This document shows, one piece after another, positions 1-6,164 of a DNA stretch of 8,416 bases. This DNA is from Chitinophaga pinensis (GTDB lineage: Bacteria > Bacteroidota > Bacteroidia > Chitinophagales > Chitinophagaceae), in the NCBI GenBank assembly GCA_945872805.1, contig CAMCBE010000068.1, positions 1 through 8,416 on the forward strand, in the 5' to 3' direction. A program made the position numbers and the translations under genes. Below the pieces are notes generated by a model. The model made no database searches. It worked only from the letters and a program-made list of their open reading frames with translations, and was not told the DNA's origin. Each line of letters begins with the position of its first letter. The stretch's first letter is position 1.

Positions 1-111
1 AGTAAACATGTTTAGCACTAAAATCCTTTTTTATAAGCAATTGTAATTTACTCAATTTGATTGACCTAGGTAAAATAGATATAAGACAAATGGCTAATCT
101 TCATGAAATAA
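1..111. other. AT-rich stretch with no supportable gene
   Basis: No convincing coding region was found on either strand. A plus-strand frame is open from base 2 to a TAA at 44-46 and could be the last 14 codons of a gene that lies off the left edge, but so short a tail cannot be identified. The stretch lies downstream of the terminator that closes the bamD-rpoZ unit. Confidence 0.5.
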
Positions 112-141
112 AAAAGCGGAGGTTTAGAACCTGCCGCTTTT
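112..141 (-). terminator. Intrinsic terminator after rpoZ
   Basis: The arms AAAAGCGG-AGGTT (112-124) and AACCT-CCGCTTTT (128-141) pair over 13 bp, with one bulged base (G133) and a 3-nt loop. Read on the minus strand, the stem runs into six T residues (115-110). It lies 18 bp beyond the rpoZ stop codon and therefore closes the bamD-rpoZ transcript. On the plus strand the trailing tract is TTTTAAAAAAA, so termination in that direction is less likely. Confidence 0.85.
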
Positions 142-159
142 AAAAAAAGTACACTCTAT

Positions 160-501
160 TTAACGGAATAAATCTTCGTCATTTTTACGGAAATAAATTT
201 TATCCTCCATAAACTCTTGGGTAGCCAAAAGTGCTGGATTAGGCATTTTTTCGTAAGCCTTTGAAATTTCAATCTGCTCCTTATTCTCGTGAATTTCTTC
301 AAGGCTGTCTGTATGACTTGCGAACTCTTCTAATTTATTATGAAGTTCTTCCTTTATTGAAATATTTATTTGGCTCGCACGTTTTGCGATAATAGAGATT
401 GACTCGTAGAGATTACCCGTCTTTTGCTTAATGGCACTAAGATCTTTGGTCTCTGCTACATTGGGAACATTATTTCCTACCTGTCTGCGTAGTCTGCTCA
501 T
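160..501 (-). CDS. rpoZ: DNA-directed RNA polymerase omega subunit (Bacteroidota RpoZ/Rpb6-type)
   Basis: A 113-residue cytoplasmic protein expected to bind the beta' subunit and assist assembly of RNA polymerase. The core motif NLYESISIIAKRASQI at residues 30-45 matches the conserved omega/Rpb6 segment in its Bacteroidota form. It is followed by the stretch rich in Glu and Lys (51-85) and a YEKMPNPALLATQEF segment (83-97) that are typical of the omega version in this phylum. There is no signal peptide or membrane segment. The start codon lies inside the 3' end of bamD: the two frames overlap by 32 bp (470-501), which suggests translational coupling and co-transcription. The gene order bamD then rpoZ is common in Bacteroidota. 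The usual follower as I recall it, coaBC, is absent here because a terminator comes next. Identification rests on recalled family sequences. Confidence 0.9.
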   Translation of the reverse strand: MSRLRRQVGNNVPNVAETKDLSAIKQKTGNLYESISIIAKRASQINISIKEELHNKLEEFASHTDSLEEIHENKEQIEISKAYEKMPNPALLATQEFMEDKIYFRKNDEDLFR

Positions 502-1294
502 GATTAAGTGATTTTAAATTATTCTTGCTCAAAGTTAAGTAACGTTCTGCTTCTTTCATCAATTTACTTTCCGGAAACCGATCTTGAAAATCTTCCCCTT
601 CTACGATAACCTTTTGATAACGCTCAGCTTGCTTTTCAGGAATACTCATAGAGGCATATTTGTAGTAAGCCCTCACAGCCATCAATTTATACTCATCCCC
701 TTTTTTGGAATCAGGATAATTATTGAGCAATGTGGTGTAGGTAAGTGCCGCGGCCCTGTATTGGCTAACGTTGTAATACAATTGAGCCGATAATGCTTCT
801 TTGACCTCAAGTTTAGCCTGACACTTTAAAACCAGGGCTTCAGCCTCTTTTAACTTAGCTGATTCAGGATGTGTATTTATGAAAATCTGAAGCATCCCAA
901 TAGCTTTTATGGTATTACTCTGCTCGAGTTCTGCTTTGGGTGACTGTTTATAAAAACAGAAGGCCTGCATATATTCAACTTCCTCAGCACGGGCGTTATT
1001 AGAAAATACTTCTAAATATCCTTTGAAAAGGCTTTCAGCCGTAACATAATCCCTTAGGTAATATTGAGCATATGCATATCGGTAATAAAGATCATCAAAC
1101 TGAGGGGTCCCTTTGAACACAGGGAATAGCTCCTCGTATAAAATTTGAGATTTTCTATAGTCATTCCCCTCATAATAGGTGTTTGCCATCTTCAACTTAT
1201 ATTCAAAGTCCTTGCTCTTCAACACTTTGCTGAACTTAGAGCATGATGAGAATATCACCAAAGAGGAAAGGAAAATTAGACTGTATCGTAACAT
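470..1294 (-). CDS. bamD: Outer membrane protein assembly lipoprotein BamD
   Basis: A 274-residue lipoprotein of the BamD/YfiO family. In the family, BamD sits on the periplasmic face of the outer membrane and works with BamA to fold and insert beta-barrel proteins. The N-terminus is a lipoprotein signal peptide: MLRY, a hydrophobic run, then the lipobox FSSC with the lipidated Cys at 18. The mature part is built of tetratricopeptide-like helix pairs, at roughly 33-58, 69-98, 105-145, 167-196 and 203-240. Recurring motifs are of the form A-Y-Y-x-x-x-x-Y-x-x-A followed by NNYPDS or THPES, as expected for BamD. The length fits the family. The start at 1294 gives a complete signal peptide and lies just below an exact TAnnTTTG promoter box. 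The 3' end overlaps rpoZ. Two barrel-related envelope genes lie immediately upstream but are cut off by a terminator. Confidence 0.93.
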   Translation of the reverse strand: MLRYSLIFLSSLVIFSSCSKFSKVLKSKDFEYKLKMANTYYEGNDYRKSQILYEELFPVFKGTPQFDDLYYRYAYAQYYLRDYVTAESLFKGYLEVFSNNARAEEVEYMQAFCFYKQSPKAELEQSNTIKAIGMLQIFINTHPESAKLKEAEALVLKCQAKLEVKEALSAQLYYNVSQYRAAALTYTTLLNNYPDSKKGDEYKLMAVRAYYKYASMSIPEKQAERYQKVIVEGEDFQDRFPESKLMKEAERYLTLSKNNLKSLNHEQTTQTGRK

Positions 1295-1302
1295 AAGGGG
1301 TG

Positions 1303-1310
1303 CAAAAATA
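1303..1310 (-). promoter_or_regulatory. Bacteroidota -7 promoter box for bamD-rpoZ
   Basis: The minus strand reads TATTTTTG, an exact match to the Bacteroidota -7 consensus TAnnTTTG. No TTG was found at the expected distance for a -33 element. The nearest one, at 1323-1325, leaves only 12 bp. The box ends 8 bp before the bamD ATG, so the mRNA leader would be only a few bases long or absent. Confidence 0.55.
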
Positions 1311-1376
1311 AGGCTTTTTATACAATTATTGAAGGTAGGTATTAGGTGTTACAGAGAGGGTTAAACAAGTCATAAA

Positions 1377-1401
1377 AAAAACCCTCCTGTGGAGGGTTTT
1401 T
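1377..1401 (-). terminator. Strong intrinsic terminator after the OmpA-like gene
   Basis: A perfect 11-bp stem, AAAAACCCTCC (1377-1387) with GGAGGGTTTTT (1391-1401), has a TGT loop. On the minus strand it runs into eight consecutive T residues (1381-1374). It lies 18 bp beyond the stop codon of the OmpA-like gene. It separates that transcript from bamD, whose own promoter box comes next. On the plus strand the T-run is only five bases. Confidence 0.92.
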
Positions 1402-1419
1402 GAAAAATATGTTTAGCTC

Positions 1420-2187
1420 TTACTTTTTTCTAAGGTTTGGATGCGGTGCAGGTACAGCATTTGGACCTTCGACTGCCTCACCTGTTGCACTTAGGTCTAC
1501 TGTATTTAAGTCACCTGAAGACTGGCCATACCTGAAGACCAAGCGATCAGAACTGATTCCTTGCTTTTGGAAAAGGAAACTGATTACTGTGTTAACACGA
1601 TCCCAACTAAGCTGTTGACTTGCTTTGGAAGCCTCTGCATAGCCGGTGATGATTAATTTACAACCAGGGTTATTCTTTAATCTATCTGCGGTAGACACTA
1701 GTAAAGCCTCGGCATCTTTGCTAAGTTTCGTTGAGCCCTTTGCAAAGCTGATGCTTGGAACATTACTTAGCGTACAGGCAGGGATTGCTGAAATTAATTT
1801 ACAACATGCAGGATCTGGGCATTTTCCAATACCATCAGCATCAACTGGTTGACACTCGGTAGGCGTAATAAGTTGCTTGTCTTTGTAATCAGGAACACCA
1901 TCCCCATCTGTATCTTGGCTAACCCCATGAGAATCAACTGGAGCTCCAGCTGGAGTGTTAGGTTCCATATCGAATTGGTCTGTTACCCCATCACCATCAT
2001 TGTCATCCAAAACAACTTTAGGGAGCTTCATTCTTTTTGGTGAATTAAGTTCACCATAAGAAAACTCAAGTGGATTCTTCCAATATAATGGTTCAACTGA
2101 TTTATGCTTTTTTTGAGCAAAGGTGTCTTGAGCCGTCAAAAGGAACAGACCCACAAACAGCAAGGAAAATATTTTATTAAGCTTCAT
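1420..2187 (-). CDS. OmpA-like outer-membrane/periplasmic protein with thrombospondin type 3 repeats
   Basis: A 255-residue exported protein. A signal peptide covers about residues 1-24, with likely cleavage after FA at 24. Two clear thrombospondin type 3 calcium-binding repeats follow, DDNDGDGVTDQFD (61-73) and QDTDGDGVPDYKD (91-103), with a weaker DADGIGKC at 116-123. A cysteine-rich linker holds C112, C123, C128, C129 and C138. An OmpA C-terminal domain covers about 144-232 (PSISFAKGSTKLSKDA, then LIITGYAE, then LSWDRVNTVISFL). In the family this domain anchors the outer membrane to peptidoglycan. Here the usual G-x-T-D motif reads GYAE (182-185), while the arginine of LSxxR is kept (R197). 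There is no barrel in the protein itself; the gene 27 bp upstream encodes one, and the two probably form one operon. The sequence before the ATG is A-rich and has no Shine-Dalgarno motif. The exact ligand is uncertain. Confidence 0.85.
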   Translation of the reverse strand: MKLNKIFSLLFVGLFLLTAQDTFAQKKHKSVEPLYWKNPLEFSYGELNSPKRMKLPKVVLDDNDGDGVTDQFDMEPNTPAGAPVDSHGVSQDTDGDGVPDYKDKQLITPTECQPVDADGIGKCPDPACCKLISAIPACTLSNVPSISFAKGSTKLSKDAEALLVSTADRLKNNPGCKLIITGYAEASKASQQLSWDRVNTVISFLFQKQGISSDRLVFRYGQSSGDLNTVDLSATGEAVEGPNAVPAPHPNLRKK

Positions 2188-2214
2188 ATTATTTGTGTTT
2201 ATTGGGAAGGTTTA

Positions 2215-3195
2215 TTAAAAAATGTTAATGTTCAATCCAACTGAAAGGAAATTGTAGGTATCCCAATGCGCTGTTAATCCTGCATCGCCTAATGGAGAAG
2301 CTGACCAACGTTGTCCGTCAAGTAAATCATCCTGGACAAAAGAAATTCGATCTTCTACAGCAATATTTACTTTTTTGGACAATTTGAATGCAGCACCAAA
2401 ACCAACTGTGGTTGATACCCGTGCAGTCATACCAAATAGTTTAGCATCACTTAATCCATTTGATTCGCCAGCTGTTTCATATTTGCCATCTAACAGAGCC
2501 TTAACGTCTTTACGTGTTTGGCTTCTTTCTGCATAATTGCCACCACTGATTGAATTGAAATTGTATTTTTGTCCACTCGCATTCAACGCATCAACCTTGG
2601 TATCATAGAAAAGAACCCCTACACCTAATATTGAATACAAACCAATTTTTGGTTCTGCACGGTGGAATCTAATATTAGAGAAATTGAGTAAGATTTGACC
2701 ACTCAAATCATTCAAAACAGTCTTGTAGTTGTAATATACCTTATCGGTGGCGGGTACAAACGCAACCATATTACCAACATAAGTTCTTTGATGTCCTTGG
2801 TATCCATTTCCAGCCCAAGCAGAATTTCTTATATAGTTATAGTTGCCTTTCCAGTCAAATCCAGTGGCTGTACCACGATAAAATTCGCCTCTTATGGATA
2901 GAAAATACCCTAATGATTTTCTAAGGTGAATGCCAAATCCTGCATTGGGGAAAGTTGACGGCACATCACCAGAAATACTTGGAGAACCTATTTTAAGGCC
3001 TAATTCCCACTGACTCCTTGGCTTTGCGGGGAAATTGTATTGGTTGTTCAAGAATTCGCTGTGTTGTGCCATTCTTGAAGATGGAATTAATGAAGAATCT
3101 TTCCAGTCTGTACCACCTTTTGCAGACATTTGAGCCTCAGAGGTTAGAAATAGAGCGGAAAGCCCTAGGATCATCGAAAAAATTTTAGTTGACAT
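2215..3195 (-). CDS. Outer-membrane beta-barrel protein
   Basis: A 326-residue exported protein with a signal peptide at 1-21 (cleavage likely after SEA, before Gln22). Alternating hydrophobic and polar residues mark probable beta strands at about 61-70, 85-93, 95-106, 158-171, 183-197, 255-269, 273-286 and 313-326. It ends in LNINIF, the aromatic C-terminal residue expected of BAM-inserted barrels. Eight strands would fit an OmpA/OmpX-type small barrel, with long Tyr/Asn/Gly-rich loops at 107-157 and 200-250. It is the first gene of a two-gene unit with the TSP3/OmpA-like gene, 27 bp apart, and has a good Bacteroidota promoter upstream. I do not recognise a specific named family, and the substrate or structural role is unknown. 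The start at 3195 gives a complete signal peptide. Confidence 0.75.
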   Translation of the reverse strand: MSTKIFSMILGLSALFLTSEAQMSAKGGTDWKDSSLIPSSRMAQHSEFLNNQYNFPAKPRSQWELGLKIGSPSISGDVPSTFPNAGFGIHLRKSLGYFLSIRGEFYRGTATGFDWKGNYNYIRNSAWAGNGYQGHQRTYVGNMVAFVPATDKVYYNYKTVLNDLSGQILLNFSNIRFHRAEPKIGLYSILGVGVLFYDTKVDALNASGQKYNFNSISGGNYAERSQTRKDVKALLDGKYETAGESNGLSDAKLFGMTARVSTTVGFGAAFKLSKKVNIAVEDRISFVQDDLLDGQRWSASPLGDAGLTAHWDTYNFLSVGLNINIF

Positions 3196-3216
3196 AATTG
3201 TAAATATTTAGTTAGA

Positions 3217-3240
3217 TACACGCAACATAATAGACGTGTA
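3217..3240 (-). promoter_or_regulatory. Possible 5'-end stem-loop of the envelope operon mRNA
   Basis: The inverted repeat TACACG (3217-3222) / CGTGTA (3235-3240) has a 12-nt loop. On the minus strand it begins about 8 bp after the -7 box at 3248-3255. The predicted transcript would therefore start at or next to this hairpin, about 20 nt before the barrel-gene ATG. It could be an mRNA stabiliser or a protein-binding operator. The arms are only 6 bp, so chance is possible. Confidence 0.4.
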
Positions 3241-3247
3241 AGTTTTA

Positions 3248-3278
3248 CAAAACTATGCTTAATGTTTTAAAAATCAAA
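3248..3278 (-). promoter_or_regulatory. Bacteroidota-type promoter for the barrel/OmpA-like operon
   Basis: The minus strand carries TTTG (3278-3275), then 19 bp, then TAGTTTTG (3255-3248). Both boxes and the spacing agree with the known Bacteroidota housekeeping promoter (TTTG at -33, TAnnTTTG at -7). Transcription would start at about 3240-3243, giving a leader of about 45 nt before the ATG at 3195. This is the best promoter match in the window and suits a highly expressed outer-membrane gene. Confidence 0.75.
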
Positions 3279-3413
3279 CAAATACTAGCTTTTTTTACTC
3301 TAAAAATAATAATTTAAGTACCATCAATGAGCTAAATGAATGTTCACCCGCAGATTTAAATTTCAATAAGGCAAAAGGTAAGCATTGAACGATTCCGAGT
3401 GTCAAATTATACT

Positions 3414-3421
3414 TAAGTTCG
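3414..3421 (+). promoter_or_regulatory. Probable -7 promoter box for the polyprenyl synthase-recJ unit
   Basis: TAAGTTCG matches TAnnTTTG with one change (TTCG for TTTG), the same change seen before rpsF. The box ends 10 bp before the ATG, so the leader would be very short. The nearest upstream TTG (3385-3387) leaves a 26-bp spacer, longer than usual, so the -33 element is doubtful. Confidence 0.4.
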
Positions 3422-3431
3422 CAGTCAACTC

Positions 3432-4394
3432 ATGACAGCCAATACTCAAATTATACATCAGGAGATCAAGCAGTTTGAAAAACTTTTCAAAGATGCAGTA
3501 AAGAGTGACGTGCCCTTATTGGATAGAATTCTTAAGTACATCGTTAAAACGAAGGGGAAACAGCTAAGGCCAATGTTTGTCTTACTTTCTGCTAAGCTTT
3601 GCGGACAAATTACAGACGTTTCATATAGAGCAGCATCCTTGGTTGAATTACTTCACACGGCAACACTCGTTCATGATGATGTTGTAGATGAAGCTTCTCA
3701 TAGGCGAGGCGTTTTTTCAGTCTATGCCCTATGGAAAAATAAAGCTTCTGTGCTGGTAGGCGACTACCTTCTTGCAAAGGGTTTATTGCTGTCGTTAGAG
3801 AACAAGGATTTTAAAATACTTGAAATACTGGCAGACGCAGTAAAAAAAATGAGTGAAGGCGAGTTGCTCCAATTGGAAAAATCAAGGCTTCTGAATATAA
3901 AAGAAGAAGACTATTTTAAAATTATACGCAACAAAACAGCATCCCTACTAGCCTCTGCTTGTTCAGCAGGCGCATTTTCGTCATCAGGAGATCTGGAAAT
4001 CACAGAAAAACTAAGGCTATTTGGAGAGTATACTGGCATTGCATTCCAAATAAAAGATGACTTATTTGATTATGGCACAGACGACATTGGAAAACCCACC
4101 GGCAACGACATCAAAGAAAAAAAGATGACACTACCGCTGATTTTTACACTTCAACAAATTTCTAAAAGTCGTCGAAGTGAAATAATTTATATCATAAAGA
4201 ACAAAAATAAAACAAGAAAAGATATAGATTTTGTTATTGAGCAAGTCAAGTTAGCAGGAGGTATTCAATATGCAGAAACGATGATGGAGTCCTATAAAAA
4301 AAAGGCTATCGATTTAATCCTTGAATTCCCTAATTCTGAAGTAAGGACTACACTCATTGAAATGGTAAAGTATACAACTGAAAGAAAAAAATAA
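3432..4394 (+). CDS. Long-chain polyprenyl diphosphate synthase (IspB/HepT-like)
   Basis: A 320-residue trans-prenyltransferase that condenses isopentenyl diphosphate onto allylic diphosphates, probably making the side chain of menaquinone. Expected motifs are all present: GKQLRP (42-47), the first Asp-rich motif HDDVVDEASHRRG (81-93, with D82, D83, D86 and R91/R92), NKTA (167-170), the second Asp-rich motif KDDLFDY (208-214) and GKPTGND (220-226). The fifth residue before the first DDxxD is a small one (A77), which in this family goes with long products rather than farnesyl diphosphate; exact chain length cannot be read from sequence. There is no signal peptide. recJ follows after one base (TAACATG), so the two are almost certainly one transcript and translationally coupled. 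Full length for the family, with no broken motif. The symbol is left blank because the chain length is unknown. Confidence 0.93.
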   Translation: MTANTQIIHQEIKQFEKLFKDAVKSDVPLLDRILKYIVKTKGKQLRPMFVLLSAKLCGQITDVSYRAASLVELLHTATLVHDDVVDEASHRRGVFSVYALWKNKASVLVGDYLLAKGLLLSLENKDFKILEILADAVKKMSEGELLQLEKSRLLNIKEEDYFKIIRNKTASLLASACSAGAFSSSGDLEITEKLRLFGEYTGIAFQIKDDLFDYGTDDIGKPTGNDIKEKKMTLPLIFTLQQISKSRRSEIIYIIKNKNKTRKDIDFVIEQVKLAGGIQYAETMMESYKKKAIDLILEFPNSEVRTTLIEMVKYTTERKK

Positions 4395-4395
4395 C

Positions 4396-6114
4396 ATGCC
4401 TGTCAAAGAGAAAAAATGGAATTTCATATCTCAACAGGAGGACCCTGCAATTGCCCTACAAGAGGCACTAAAAATAAATAGAACACTTTGCAATATTCTA
4501 ACTCAACGAAGTATCCTGTCGTTTGAAGAAGCAAAATCTTATTTCAGGCCTTCCCTCGAAAACATGCATTCCCCATGGCTAATGAAGGATATGGAGATTG
4601 CAGTTGCTCGTATATTAACTGCTATTGCAGAGAATGAAAAAATTATAATTTATGGCGACTACGATGTCGACGGAACCACATCAGTTGCGATCGTGTTTGA
4701 CTTTCTGTGCAAAATATATGACAGCAACTATCTTGAATATTACATACCAAACCGATATAAAGAAGGTTATGGTTTATCTAAAGCAGGAGTCGATTACGCA
4801 GTAGAAAACAAATTCACACTTTTAATTGCACTTGATTGTGGTATAAAATCAAATGAATTAATTGAAGAAGCGAAAAGCAGAGGAGTAGAGACTATTATTT
4901 GTGATCACCATATTCCAGGAAAATCACTCCCCCCGGCAGTAGCTATTCTAAATGCGAAACAACCTGATTGCCCCTATCCATATAAAGAATTATGTGGATG
5001 TGGAGTCGGATTCAAACTCATCCATGCCATCTCACATAAACTTGGCATGCCAGATACTGCTTATCTCCCTTACTTAGAATTAGTAGCAACAGCAATCGCT
5101 GCCGACATTGTGCCTATGACTGGCGAAAATAGACTACTCACATTTCATGGATTAAAACAAGTGAATTCAAATCCATCCATAGGTATAAAAGCACTTATAG
5201 AATTGAGTGGCTTAATAGGCAATGTAAATATCACCAACCTCGGCTACATGATTGGGCCACGCATAAATGCTGCAGGAAGAATGGACGATGCAAAAAAAGC
5301 GGTTTCATTATTTATTGAAACAGATAAAACCAAAGCTTTACATATAGCATCGCTATTGCAAATTGATAATAAATCGCGTAAAGAAACCGATACCCTTATT
5401 ACGGAGGAGGCCATCACGATGATTGAAGAAAACCCAGCGGAGCAGCATAAAAAATCAACCGTAGTATACTCCCCTTCTTGGCATAAAGGAGTTATTGGAA
5501 TTGTAGCTAGCAGACTGCTTGACAGATTCTACAAGCCTACTATAGTTTTCACAAAAAGCGGTGATGTGATTGCAGGCAGTGTAAGAAGCATTCCGGGTTT
5601 CAATATTCATGAGGGCCTTGAAGAATGTAAAGATCTCTTAATTGGATTTGGTGGCCATTACTTTGCTGCAGGCATGACCATGGCCCCCGAAAACATTGAA
5701 CTTTTTAAAAAGAAATTTGACGAGGTTGCCTCCTCAAAATTAACACCCACCGATTTTATTCCTGTCATAAATATAGATGCGGAAGTAACACTCGGAGAAC
5801 TTACACCTAGTTTTTTTAGCATTCAAGAACAGATGGAACCATTTGGACCAGAAAATTTAAAACCGATTTTTTGCGTTCGAAATGTAAAGAACATCGGATG
5901 TAAAATCGTAAAAGAACATCATGTGCGATTTGTTGTAGAACAGGATGGAATAATCTTCAATGGTATCGGATTTAACCTTGCCGAAAAATACATCACGATC
6001 CCCCAAGAAGATACACTTGACTTGGTTTTCACGTTAGACGAAAACACATACAATCAACAAACCTCCCTCCAACTAAAAGTAATTGACGTAGTATCTAGCC
6101 ACACAAAAAAATAA
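4396..6114 (+). CDS. recJ: Single-stranded-DNA-specific 5'-3' exonuclease RecJ
   Basis: A 572-residue DHH-family nuclease that degrades single-stranded DNA 5' to 3' in RecF-pathway recombination, mismatch repair and base-excision repair, using Mn/Mg ions. Motifs run in the expected order: GDYDVDGTTS (87-96), ALDCGI (145-150), the name-giving DHH (170-172), ADIVPMTGENR (236-246), GPRINAAGRMDDA (287-299), HKGVIGIVASRL (363-374) and the DHHA1 motif GFGGHYFAAG (417-426). The metal-binding acidic and histidine residues all appear intact. A C-terminal OB-fold domain covers about 450-565 and carries EPFGPENLKPIF (481-492), typical of RecJ. The length matches the bacterial family. It is the second gene of a two-gene unit with the polyprenyl synthase. 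The functional link between the two is not obvious, and the pairing is probably a matter of co-expression. The stop codon lies inside the downstream terminator hairpin. Confidence 0.97.
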   Translation: MPVKEKKWNFISQQEDPAIALQEALKINRTLCNILTQRSILSFEEAKSYFRPSLENMHSPWLMKDMEIAVARILTAIAENEKIIIYGDYDVDGTTSVAIVFDFLCKIYDSNYLEYYIPNRYKEGYGLSKAGVDYAVENKFTLLIALDCGIKSNELIEEAKSRGVETIICDHHIPGKSLPPAVAILNAKQPDCPYPYKELCGCGVGFKLIHAISHKLGMPDTAYLPYLELVATAIAADIVPMTGENRLLTFHGLKQVNSNPSIGIKALIELSGLIGNVNITNLGYMIGPRINAAGRMDDAKKAVSLFIETDKTKALHIASLLQIDNKSRKETDTLITEEAITMIEENPAEQHKKSTVVYSPSWHKGVIGIVASRLLDRFYKPTIVFTKSGDVIAGSVRSIPGFNIHEGLEECKDLLIGFGGHYFAAGMTMAPENIELFKKKFDEVASSKLTPTDFIPVINIDAEVTLGELTPSFFSIQEQMEPFGPENLKPIFCVRNVKNIGCKIVKEHHVRFVVEQDGIIFNGIGFNLAEKYITIPQEDTLDLVFTLDENTYNQQTSLQLKVIDVVSSHTKK

Positions 6115-6143
6115 GGCCCTTGTATTTGACATGGACCTTATTT
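6109..6143. terminator. Probable bidirectional terminator between recJ and htpG
   Basis: An imperfect hairpin pairs AAATAAGG with CCTTATTT (8 bp), then CC/GG and TGT/ACA across single mismatches, with a 5-nt loop (6124-6128). On the minus strand it is followed by a T-run (positions 6111 down to 6105), a good terminator for htpG, whose stop is 21 bp away. On the plus strand the tail is TTTATAAAATT, weaker but usable for recJ. The left arm includes the recJ TAA. Confidence 0.7.
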
Positions 6144-6164
6144 ATAAAATTTAATAATTAGCTT

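Noticed and set aside
2..46. Possible 3' tail of a plus-strand gene ending at 44-46
   Set aside because: Only 14 open codons with no identifiable motif; cannot be distinguished from chance.
1400..2043. Three plus-strand open frames opposite the OmpA-like gene
   Set aside because: They are antisense shadows of a gene with a signal peptide, TSP3 repeats and an OmpA domain; their translations show no family features.
2695..2901. Plus-strand open frame inside the barrel gene
   Set aside because: Antisense shadow; no recognisable domain, and the minus-strand protein has a signal peptide and barrel C-terminus.
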